DNA from: Erigeron canadensis
Lineage: Eukaryota > Streptophyta > Magnoliopsida > Asterales > Asteraceae
NCBI RefSeq assembly: GCF_010389155.1
Contig: NC_057761.1
Coordinates: forward strand, 49,772,213 to 49,836,212
Length of the DNA: 64,000 nt
Reading direction: 5' to 3'
Each line of letters begins with the position of its first letter. Position 1 is the first letter of the stretch. The notes under the pieces are model-generated. The model was given only the letters and a program-made list of their open reading frames with translations, did not search any database and was not told where the DNA came from. The translations under genes were made by a program, and so were the position numbers. Positions 21,395-32,085 of the stretch are shown piece by piece.

Positions 21395-22776
21395 GGTTTT
21401 GATGCAAGTGTGAGTGTGAGGTTTATTCTTTTGGTTTTGAAAAGACAAGAATGTCCATTGCTTAAATATTGATTTTTGTTTAGGTGGATCTCAGATTGTA
21501 AACGGGTAGGATGAGGTGGATGGTGTATATGATGACTATATTGCATTGTTATGGTTGACTTTTCAAAAAAGAGGTAATAATAATGTTTGACTTAATGGTT
21601 AGAGGCTTAGAGCTTCCATTTTTTTTTGACAAAAATGTAAAAACAAAAAAATAAATATATTAACATCTTTATTAACAATAATAATAATAAAATAATATAA
21701 ATATAAACTATATTAAACATATATATTGAATGGTTCGGTTTGGCCGGTTTTGTTGTTTAGTTTTTCGTATGAAGCCAAAAATCTCTATAGAGGTGAATTA
21801 CCTAGGAGTCCTTTTCGTAATGATGTATTTGGCTGCCATAATATTATCTGATAAAATGCGACATTTTTGATAATATTTGACCCTTTTTTTTTTTCTTGGT
21901 TGAAGTCTAGAAGTTGTAAAATTTCTTTTTGAAATAATTGGCTTATCCCTCCTATACAATTTGCTATTTTCTATATACATTGTTGTTCCAAAATTATAAA
22001 CTTTCTAAATGTTAATTGCTCGTCTAAATGAGATATGCAACATAATTTTTTTATTTTATTTTTAAAAAAAAACGCTGTATAACTGTAGAAGAGAATATTA
22101 AGTACATATGGATCCATTTTCAAGACGGCGTCAAAAATATAAATTAAATTGTCCAACACGAGAGTACTCTTAAAAAATGTGAACACATAGTTGTGATTAT
22201 CGTTGTTTAACAACGCACGCACATAGTAGTCATCTAATTATTCCTTGTTTTATCAAATAACATTTGGAATATAATTAATCAACTATGCATGTTTGATACA
22301 TGTCAAGAATCAAAAAACGTTGCCAATAAGGTTGTTGTTTTACCAGGTTCAAGTCTTAGGGATATTTTCGTGAAATCTTAGATTTTAGTTTAGACATTTT
22401 TGTTAGTTTAGCAGTATGATAGTTTAATTACCGATAAAAAAAAAAACACTAAATAATAATTGGAATTACAAGATATTGTTTTCATTTCTTGAACCAAATG
22501 CACCGAGAATTAATGTTCGACCTCATTTTAGCTTAATTAGCTTGTGAGTTTGAGTGTAAAATATGGCTTTTATGTTTTTATAGCGAAATTGGGAGCTAAA
22601 ATTACAAACATATGATTATTAAGAAAATATTAAACATAATTCGTAATCTATGACACATGATCAATTGACTAATAGTCGTTAAGAAACAAGCTATTTCTTT
22701 GATATTCACGAGTAATTAATTTGTTTTTTTAAAACAGCTCACATACATACATACATGCTTGCTTGCATACATAAAC
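21395..22776. other. Spacer between CLE and SDR genes
   Basis: AT-rich divergent intergenic region. No coding frame or clear transposon border was recognised. Confidence 0.45.
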
Positions 22777-22786
22777 CTATATATCT
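22777..22786 (+). promoter_or_regulatory. TATA-like box of the SDR gene
   Basis: CCTATATATC lies 44-53 bp upstream of the ATG at 22830; a short leader is implied. Confidence 0.4.
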
Positions 22787-22829
22787 ACACAAAATTACCA
22801 AGTAAACTTTTAGACGTACTACACAAATA

Positions 22830-24042
22830 ATGGCATCACAAAGGTTATTCACTCTATTAATTTCATGGCCGGTTTTATTATTTTGTTTACAATCGATTAT
22901 GTTTTTGTCAACATCTATAAAATCATCTTAAATTTAACTTGCAACGTTGTTTGTATTAATTGTATCTAAAATTTGGTTAATCAGAATAGCAGTTGTAACA
23001 GGAGGAAAGAAAGGTATTGGTTTCGAGATAATCAAACAACTAGTGTCTGCGACTCGCGATGTTCATGTCGTGATGACGGCACAAGATGAACAAAAGGGTC
23101 TCCAATCTCTTGACAAACTCAAAACTTTAGGTTTGTCTGAAAATGTGCTTGTCAGGCAGCTCAATGTTAAATGTCCAGATAGTATCGCATCGTTCGCAGA
23201 TTTCATCAATACAAAGTTTGGCAAACTCGATATATTGGTATTATGATATATAATGAGTATAGTAGTTAACATATTATTGTTGAAAATATATATCGAAAGT
23301 AAAAGTTTGACCTTGGGGATTGACTGATGACAGGTGAACAATGCTGGGGTCAATGGAATTATCATCAATGAGTCAAGCTTGAACCACAATCCTAGTGAGG
23401 TTACTACCACAGGAGTGAAAGCCTTTATGACAAAGCAAATTATGTTACAAACATATGAAACAGCCAAAGACTGCATCGAAACAAATTACTACGGAACCAA
23501 GCATGTTACCCAAGCCCTGCTACCATTTCTTCACTCCTCCCCTTCTCCCAGGATTGTTAATTTGACAACTGGAGTATCAAAAATTGAGGTATCGTCGTAT
23601 AGATGACAGTAATGGTCACATTAGTGACACAATTTTTTTTGACGTGTTTAAACATTAATTGTAGAATATTAAAGACGATAAGGCAAGAGAGATGCTTAGC
23701 GATGTTGATAGACTTTCTGAGGAGGTTTTGGATGAGGTTGTGAACGGATTTCTATGCGATGCTAAAGATGGTTTGTTGGAAAAGAAGGGGTGGGATGAGC
23801 CCTTTTCGGCCTATATTCTTTCCAAAACTGCGACCAATGCATACACTCGGGTTCTTGCTAAAAAGTATCCGTCATTTCGTATAAATTCAGTGAATCCTGG
23901 TTTTACAAAAACAGACATGACACACTATCAAGGGATCTACACACCCGAGGAAGCTGCAAGAGGTCCGGTGAAGCTAGCTTTGATCCCCAATGACGGTCCT
24001 TCTGGTCGTTTTTTCTTTCAAACCGAAGAAACTAACTTCTGA
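22830..24042 (+). CDS. Short-chain dehydrogenase/reductase, (+)-neomenthol dehydrogenase / salutaridine reductase-like
   Basis: An NADP(H)-dependent reductase of the plant SDR group that includes menthone:neomenthol reductase and salutaridine reductase; substrate unknown. Four exons, 22830-22843, 22985-23237, 23334-23588 and 23665-24042, give 299 residues. The 14-bp first exon (MASQ) is typical of this group. Residues 10-17 TGGKKGIG form the Rossmann glycine motif, VNNAG is at 90-94, and the active-site YILSK is at 224-228. Extended insert MLSDVDRLSEEVLDEVVNGF before the active site is characteristic of the long classical SDRs. The loop normally ending NVSSG, which supplies the catalytic serine, reads NLTTGVSK, so threonine replaces serine while keeping the hydroxyl. 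PGFTKTDMT follows as the usual PG motif. A damaged copy lies 5.8 kb downstream. Confidence 0.9.
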
Positions 24043-24534
24043 AACCAATAATGTACATTGCAAGCACACCAGCATGTCTTGTGCATTCTTGGTGATCATC
24101 TAGTGTTTTGTAAACTTAATTAATTAATTGGTTGGATAATCAAAATAACTAGAATGGTTTTTGTGGACAAAGGGAGCATATAAAGTTCAATTGAAATATT
24201 GTTAGCTCGAACTATTATCGGATATATAATATTATGAATTATTTTGTGGACAAAGGGATCATTGTAGATGGATTTTATGAATTATTGAATATAATTTTGT
24301 TTAGAGGTAACTAGTTGGTTCTGGCCCCGCGCTGCGAGGCCGAAATTTTCACGTTAATACGGTTTCCTTATGATAGTGTATATGCGCTAACTCTACACCA
24401 TTCAAATTAAAAATTATTCTGTCATGAATAGGTCCGTTTAAAATTTGTTGATGTTATGTCACTATATTTGTTTGCTAAAACTTTGACATATAAAATAAAT
24501 AATTATTTAAGGACAATACAACAATCACGTTCAA

Positions 24535-24691
24535 GCCCCGAATAGTTTTGACCACATGCTTCTTAGTTTGTTTTGCTTTTTCTTGTTAATTCTCGTATTT
24601 TCTATTTGTAATATCATTGACTTGTCATCTCTAATATCTTGCTAGTAGATTATCTAAATTAATAAAATTCTTTTTGTTGATAAAAAAAAAT
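24535..24691 (+). mobile_element. 5'-truncated LINE fragment with target duplication
   Basis: The segment ends TTAATAAAATTCTTTTTGTT then an A run, a common plant LINE 3' tail. It is flanked by AACAATCACGTTCAA (24520-24534) and AACAATCAAGTTCAA (24692-24706), a 15-bp duplication with one mismatch. Only 157 bp remain, as expected of severe 5' truncation. Confidence 0.75.
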
Positions 24692-24844
24692 AACAATCAA
24701 GTTCAAAAGTTTGGAGAGTTTACACATATTGTGCAATAACCTAAAATTAAAAACGATAGGAAAACAAAATGTTAAATAAAAGTTCCTAATATATTAGTTG
24801 TAACTAAAAGGAAAAATTGTACAATAAACAAAGGAAAAACCGAT

Positions 24845-26950
24845 AGAAAGACTCAAACAGGGTACAATGTGGCAAAATTCGAGTCATAGAACGGGATTAA
24901 GAAAAGCCATAATATTAAAAACGAAAAACATAAAGTCTCAAATACATTAGTTGGGAACAGAAAAAAAGAAAAATGTGAAGGAAAAAAAACGATGTAAAAA
25001 ATCCAAGCGAGGTGCAACGTGACATAATCGCCGAGCGATGAAACGTTTTCAAAAAAAAAAACAAAAAGGAAAAAAACTCGAAAGGAAATCAACAAAAAGA
25101 TTCAAAGTATTCATTTCTTTCCGATAATGATACGAGATGCGGCATGATGTTTTAATATATTAGTTATTCCAATTATATAGGTATATATGATACAAAATTC
25201 TCAATTGTAATTTATTTGATAAATAAACCATCATGATCCATGTTTAGTTATTCCAATTTCATAGGTGAAATACACAAGGTTTAAAGGAATATTTTTATTG
25301 ATCTATGATTTTACATATTTTGTATTCATATGCAATCTAATTTGTTAGCATATCTTAAAGTATGTATTTAGTATATCATTATCTTTAGTTATTATTTTGG
25401 TAATCTAAAGCTATATACGAAATTATCGTATTTAGGTTAAGTTTCTAAAATCAAAAAAACTCTAGTTATCATACACTAAAAATTTATTAATTTTGAGTTT
25501 TGAACCTTGTATTACCTTTTATTTTGTTTTGTTTTATTAGAGTGAGGAAGAAAAATTTTCCAACGGAGGAGAATATGAACAACTTCAACTTATGTTATAT
25601 AGCAACGATGCTATATTTATTTTGTTTGTCTAGTATATTAATTATATACCGTATATATACACATACTATTATATAGTTAACTATATATTGGACCATGAAC
25701 ATCCAAGTCTATAAGGCACTAACTTAGAATTTATGAAAACAGAGTACAGTATAAATAAAACCACTATATCATTAGACGTAAGAGTTAGTTTTCAAGTGCT
25801 ACCCGATAAGTTTATAGTGTACCCTAAATTAGGCACTTACAACCTAATTCAGTAGAGGCCCAAATAAGAGTCGAAAACTTCGTATTGTTTCTAGTAGCAC
25901 ATACCAAATATCAAAAGATGGGGAAAAGGTGGTTGTGAACTATCACTTCTATCAAACTAACCTACAAAAATAAGAAACTAGGGCCTTTTGAGATATGTTG
26001 GAGCACATATACACATGGTTGCGAGTCGCCGGGGATTACAAGATGCGTCTCCAACTGTCAAGGTCTCTTGTATTTCCACATGCTACGAGACACTTGTATT
26101 TTCATTGCTCTGTTTTTTTCATAAGTATGCCAGTAGAAAAATTAGATTTTAAGGGCACATATAGTAGGAAAAAATATGAGAAATAAAATGGATAGAGAAA
26201 ACAAATAAGGAGAAATGAGAAACAAATGATGTGGCGAAATTTAAGCAGTGGAACGAGGTTAGGAAATCATAATAATAAAAACGAATGAAAAACAAAAAGT
26301 TGAATGAAAGTATCGAATATATTTGTTGGCAACGGAAAAAGGGAAAATGTGGAAGAAAAAAAAACTCGATAGAAAAAATCCAAGCGAGGTGCAACGTGAC
26401 ATAAACGCCGAGTGATGAAACATTTTCATGAAACCAAGAAGGAAAAAAACGGTATCGGAAACCAACAAAAAGCCGTACGAAAAAAACCCGAACATATAGA
26501 GATGTGGAAAATGTCCGAACAATGATATGGGGTGCGCGTCATGTTTTCTAATATTTAGGTTTAAGCCGAAAAGGGGGGAAAAAAAGTACAATATACCAAG
26601 ATATAACTAAAAGAAAACACCTCAAACGGGATACATTGTGGTGAAATTTGAGTGGTGGAACGGGTTAGGAAAAACCATAAATTTAAAGAAGTTGAATGAA
26701 AGTCTCAAATATGTTAGTTGGGAAATGAAAAAGGAAAAAATGTGAAAGAAAAAACAAAGTAAAACCCCAACAGAAAAAACCCAAGCGAGGTGCAACGATA
26801 AAAATTGAGCGATGAAACATTTTCCTATAAACCAACTAAAAAGGAAAAAAGAATTGCACAAGAATAAAAAAACGGTAAGAAAAAACCCGAACAAATTGAG
26901 ATGTGGCAAAATTCTAATGATGATAAGGGATGCGACGTGGTCGAATCGAA
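24845..26950. repeat. Three copies of a composite ~300-bp repeat
   Basis: Three diverged units (about 24845-25140, 26210-26545 and 26610-26950) each carry three variants of one ~35-nt motif resembling GGTGCAACGTGGCAAAATTC followed by GAG..GATGGAACG. Examples start near 24860, 25011, 25117; 26226, 26388, 26500; and 26628, 26787, 26896. Spacing inside a unit is about 150-160 then about 110-115 bp in all three. Between motifs the DNA is A-rich on the plus strand, which creates long T-rich minus frames with no real coding content. Confidence 0.7.
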
Positions 26951-27004
26951 ACTCGCCATTTCACGGTTTACTATTCACTTCTTCTATTAGTATAGTTAAA
27001 TAGA

Positions 27005-27045
27005 TAGTTTAATGACCTGCAATGCGGGGTGTAGTTATCATCTTT
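27005..27045 (-). mobile_element. Helitron-like 3' terminus adjoining the previous element
   Basis: Minus strand reads ACACCCCGCATTGCAGGTCA then TTAAACTA before T, resembling a decayed Helitron 3' end. The partner 5' end to the right was not found. Confidence 0.35.
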
Positions 27046-29853
27046 GTGTAAAAATTTTTTTATATTTTTTTAAAGATAATATCACAAATACAACAACGTA
27101 AATATTTACGTTTACTCATATTAATAACTTCGTAAAACATTAAGTTAATTAAAAAAGATTCAAAAAAGAAATAAAAATATATGTTTCTTTAAAAAACAAT
27201 ATCCAAGCAGATTCAAAATTTATCAATCCATCCAAACCAAATTCATTTAATATTTAGTATGTTATCTATATAAATGGTTTTACATGTTGTTTATTGCTCA
27301 TATGATGCATTAATTTTTTATATGACAACAAAAAATTCATCAAAAAAAAACAAATATCAAAAATGAAAAATAAATATATAAAAAAACAACACTCAATTCA
27401 AAAGAACCTAAAATTCAAAATATAAATAAAGTATAAATTAAGATTTCAAAAACGTATACGTTAAAAAAATATATTAGAAAACAAAATTTTCACTAAACTT
27501 ATATAAAAAAAAAAATACAAATTATATGTAACAAAAAAATGCTATAGAGGTTAAAAAACCAAGAAACAATAACTTACAAAACATATTACGAAAAACATAA
27601 TGCTATAAAGTAAAAAAAAAAAAATGAAAAAGGTAAAATACAAAATAAAAGGTTTACTAAAAACAAAATGTTAACAAACATAAAAGCATAAACTAGATAT
27701 ATTTTTTTATAACATATGTAACTTGATGATTAAAGATAAATAGAAAAAAAAATTCTGAAAACAAATAAATGAAATAAAAGAGACAAAATATAAATATTAA
27801 AGGAAAACAAAAAACCTAACAAAATAAGGTGGGGGAGCTTTGAACCAATGACCCCTCTTATTATAATAATAAAAGCCTAAATAAACCTAGCTAACTTCAT
27901 TTTTGTGTTATAGCTACTAAAACTAATATATACCAAATAAATACCTAGAGTTACTGTTCAACTCAGTTTTCATTAATAAAAGTTTAATTTAATGTGAATG
28001 TAGATGAAATGGAAGTTAACTACTGGATAATAGCTCAATGGCCACCAACCGTCATTTTTTAAGGGATTTTGTGTTTGATTCTTGTTAAAGATAAACTTGA
28101 GATAATTAGAAATTATTAAATGCTTGAGATTCACCTAAACACTAGTACATGGAATAAGGGGGTTCCTATTCAATTTTTTTTTTTAAAATGAAAGTTTAGA
28201 GAGCATAAATATCAAGTTTGAGCTTCAGGTTTTATGTGATTGATAGGTAGGCGTAGTACTAAAAAAAATAAAATTTTAAAAGGAACAAAATTATAAATTT
28301 ATTTTAAAAAAACTTTAGAAAAAGACAAATTAAAAATTCATAATAAAAAATTAACATGTATGATAAAATTTAGATTTTCAGGAGGTAGTGGCCCCTCTTA
28401 AAAAAAAAATTAAAAGAGATGAAATTAAAAAATTTATATAATATTTTTTTTTCAAAAAAGACAATTAAAAAATTCACAATAAAAATTTAAAACTTATGAT
28501 AATATTTAGATTTTTCAAGAGGGAGGAGCTTCTCATATCCTTTTTGATACCAAACCACCCATGTTAATATTTAATTAGATATATATAAATTTTATGTTGA
28601 AAATGATGTAAACAACTCATATATTTGACATAAGACTAAATTTAGTTGAAAGTTTAAAGAAAAACGTTTAAACTTAATCACATATGATGGTTAGATTAAC
28701 AAACCGATCGATAGGTCAAATTGAAAGTTAAAAGGAAATCGTTAGATTCAATCAAAGATGTTACCAAGGTAAACAGAAGAGTTAACGTTTGACTATGTAT
28801 GGTAGTATATATGTAGGAGGTTGTTAAGTATACCAAAAATCAAAATATAAATATAATAATAATTTTTTTAACTTTACTTTTCTGCATGTTTCGATTTGCT
28901 AGATGACACCTCCTGAAAAAGTTCCTTTTACCAAGAAGGCAAAATTACAATTTAGTTTATGTTGAAAAAGATAATAATATTTTAATTTTTACAATCAAGC
29001 ATCAACTATTTGACTACAGTGATAGTATGATAGCAGTTTTTTGTTTTTATCCCATCTTTTTTTTTTATTTAACCACAATTCAGTTTTCAATAACTTTTAT
29101 TGTTTTTTACCACCGACCAACACCAATCAAACCTCCATCCACTAGAGCCGGCCACATCCAACCAAAACCGTCTGCCACCATCGCCAAGCACCGCCTGCCA
29201 CCATCGCCAACCATTGTCGGCCACCACTACAATACTCTAAATCTATCACTTTTCAACCCAAATCGATCCCAACCACAAATTTTAATAAAGATCTATACAC
29301 AGATCCGTAGCAACCAATCATGTTGGTAAAAAAAAACTTAAAAAAAACTATTCAGTTATAAAAAGATTCAAACAAAAAAAAATTGGTCTAGAAGTTTGAG
29401 GAAAAACAAGTTCATATATTCAATTTAATGATAGAGGATATGAAGGAAATAAGATTAAAAAAAAAACCTTGTTTATGGAAGCTTGTGAAAGTTATTATCA
29501 AAGACGGAAAGAGGGCGTAGGGTGGCTGATGGAAATTTAGAAAAGAAGAGTGTTTTAAAATAAAAATTTCTACTACAAAATGAAAATTCATTTAAGTTGA
29601 AAAACTAAAAAGTGAGCTTGTGACGAGAGAGAAAGAGAAACAAACTAAAAAAATATATAATAAAATAATATTTTTGACTTTTAGGTTCACTAAGCAAAAA
29701 ACTAAGGTTCATTTATCATGTACCTATATGTATAACAAAGTTGTCTTGATAAACTCGGGGTATATATCTATCTACGTATATCGTGATTTTCAAATAATCA
29801 TAAAGCCACTGAACTGATCAAATACTTTGAACAAAGAAAAATATACATATGAT
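27046..29853. other. AT-rich interval with decayed repeats
   Basis: 27050-27820 is extremely A-rich. 28030-28090 has tagctcaatgg and gtttgattc words like SINE pol III boxes, too decayed to border. 28262-28535 holds two diverged ~135-bp copies ending tagattttcaggaggtagtg and tagatttttcaagagggagg. 29120-29290 is a C-rich open stretch (cgccaagcaccgcctgccac) without a recognisable protein. Confidence 0.4.
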
Positions 29854-31175
29854 ATGGCATCAAAAAGGTCATCATTAAGTACCCCCGGCCCTCTATACTA
29901 CTATAATTTACAGGCAGTATTATCCTTAAATTAGAACTAACATTCTTTTGTGTACGTTATGTCCCCTTTTAATTGGGGGTCGGTTAGGATAGCTGTTGTT
30001 ACAGGAGGAAACAAAGGTCTTGGGTTGGAGATATGTAAACAACTACTACTAGCTAGCTAGAGATGTCTATTGTTGACAAGAATGTCCAACACCTTGTGAC
30101 ATAACGTGTAAGGTCAGGTTAACCTTTTTGTCCCCAAAAATAATTGTACCATAGAGTTTCTAGTTAACTTTTTGTTTGTCATATGGTTAATTGATTTTAA
30201 TTGATGATTAAAGATTACTAATTAATAAGTTATGTAGCTCAAAATATCAATAATTAATAATTATATATGTGAAATATGAATATTATAGTTGTTCGTATAT
30301 TTGAATGTCAAAGTTGAACGTACATGGAAGATTAGGTGAACAATGCTGGTGTCAATGGAACCGTCATTGAAGAAGAGTTGCTTTCGATCGAGCTCAGACG
30401 AGGTTGGTCTTCGGTAGATTAGTTCGTTTTTTTCAATATATATATATAGCTTTTGAACTTCATAATGTTCCAAACTTTTGATGATCAGCCAAATGTAGCT
30501 GGTACAGGATACGGGAGTGAAGACATATATGACGAAACAAGTTATGCTGCAAACTTACGAAACAGCTAAAGACTGCATCCAAACAAATTATTATGGAACC
30601 AAAAATGTGACTGAAGCTCTTCTACCCTTTCTCTCTTTGTCCTCTTCTCCAAGGATCATCAATATTTCATCTGGACTAGAGAAAATTGAGGTAATCAATA
30701 ATTAACATATGATATGATCTCAATCTTTTCATCATTCATTATCTTGTTATCATTAGTTGGTGGGCTATTTGAGTTTATTAGCACATATTTATTGTAGAAC
30801 ATTAAAGATGAGAAGGCGAGTAAAATGCTTAGTGACGTCGATGGACTCACAGAGGAGATTCTGAAGGAGGTAGTAACGGAATTTCTAAACGATGTTAAAG
30901 AAGGTTCGTTGGAAGAGAAGAGGTGGAATACGCTGTTATCAGCTTATATGGTATCCAAAGCCATTGTCAATGCATATACTCGGATTCTTGCAAACAAGTA
31001 TCAATCTTTATGTATAAATGCATTTAATCCTGGTTTTACAAAAACGGACATGACCCGTCATAAAGGAATGTACACAGTGGAAGAAGGTGCTAGAGGCGCT
31101 GTTAGGCTTGCTTTGATCCCAGATGACGGTCCATCCGGCTGTTTCTTCTTTCAAATGGAAGAAACTACTTTTTAA
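29854..31175 (+). pseudogene. SDR reductase, decayed tandem copy
   Basis: A paralogue of the gene at 22830-24042 with the same exon order. Exon 1 (29854-29867, MASK) is intact. Exon 2 begins near 29995 (RIAVVTGGNKGLGLEICKQL) but hits a TAG within 25 codons, and the rest of the coenzyme-binding exon is missing. Exon 3 starts VNNAGVNGTVIEEELL near 30335, is interrupted by intron-like DNA, and resumes as YMTKQVMLQTYETAKDC to NISSGLEKIE (to 30690). Exon 4 (about 30798-31175) is a full open frame with the active-site YMVSK and NPGFTKTDMT, ending METTF-like EETTF. This copy keeps the canonical ISSG serine loop that the intact copy has changed. Confidence 0.85.
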
Positions 31176-32085
31176 TTTTGAGACTGTATTTGTATTTTGC
31201 TTGATTGTGCTCCAGTGTCTTCCTTAGACGAAAGATAATATATGTTCAAACAGTTGATCGAATTTGAATAATGGCAATGCTGTACTACGGTACTAACTAT
31301 ATGTTGGAAGGATTGGATCTTAATACAATCTAACTATTTTGATCCTTCTGGCAGCCTTTTGTATTTAGAGGTGTAATCTTTGATAGAAATACTTGCGTGA
31401 AGGCATGATCAGATTAAATGACCAAAAACACATGAATACTAGACTAGATGGGTCCTAATAAAACGATGTATTAAAGAAGATTTTTCAGTGATGGTAGGTT
31501 CCATGGCTGGGGCCTGGGGACAACTGTAAAGGCCAAAGCATGAGCTAAGGAGAGTTAGTCATGCTTCGATCCCTGATGAGATCCCCTGGTCATTTTTTCC
31601 CTTAGTTGGAAGAAACGATATTTTGAAAGATAGCATGCAGATATGAACCATCTTTCCTTTGGTTCAACTTGCTCTCCTGTGGTTCCACCTTTCCTTTTCC
31701 ATAAAACATTAAATATGAACCATCATCTTTCCTTTGGTTCAACTTGCTCTCCTGTGGTTCCACCTTTCCTTTTCCATAAAACATTAAATATGAACCATCG
31801 TATCTAAAACATGTCACTGAAACTTCTCTACCATTCTTTGATTACTGATACTTCATATGGGATCAGGGAAACTGAAGGGATGTCTGTAATCTTTTAAAAT
31901 CATCATAGTATTCTCTTGCATTTTATCCGAAAATGGTGAATACAACAGCTTTTATGTGAAATCTTGATACACTTTATGGTTCAGAAATTTGCACGAACTC
32001 ATCAAATGATCAAGAACACTAGAATAGTAATATCCATGATGTATATGAGAAGAATTTACAGTAATGCTAGCAACTATCAATCGGG
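31176..32085. other. Spacer between SDR copy and receptor-kinase gene
   Basis: It includes the minus-strand 3' flank of the receptor kinase and a short tandem repeat. No gene is seen; short open frames here derive from the repeat. Confidence 0.45.
31643..31797. repeat. Tandem duplication, units of 72 and 75 bp
   Basis: Units start at ATGAACCATC at 31643, 31715 and (partial) 31790, each with TTTCCTTTGGTTCAACTTGC and ending CCATAAAACATTAAAT. The second copy has an extra ATC triplet. The copies are otherwise nearly identical, so the duplication is recent. Confidence 0.85.

Larger units (their letters stand above)
24311..26992 (-). mobile_element. Helitron-like element, about 2.7 kb, minus strand
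   Basis: The minus-strand 3' end has the hairpin GGCCTCGCAGCGCGGGGCC, then AGAACCAA and CTAG (24311-24314) before T. A matching 5' start reads CTATACTAATAGAAGAAG near 26992, with the first T lost. It contains a LINE fragment and the composite repeat described below, but no Rep/helicase frame. The 3' end is clear; the 5' assignment is weaker. Confidence 0.55.

Noticed and set aside
23063..23476. 137-codon minus-strand frame
   Set aside because: Antisense shadow of SDR exons 2 and 3.
24853..26909. Several F/S-rich minus-strand frames
   Set aside because: They arise from the A-rich plus strand of the composite repeat; composition is phenylalanine-biased with no domain.
29027..29329. 100-codon proline-rich plus-strand frame
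   Set aside because: Simple ccacc-rich DNA; no start context or recognised domain.
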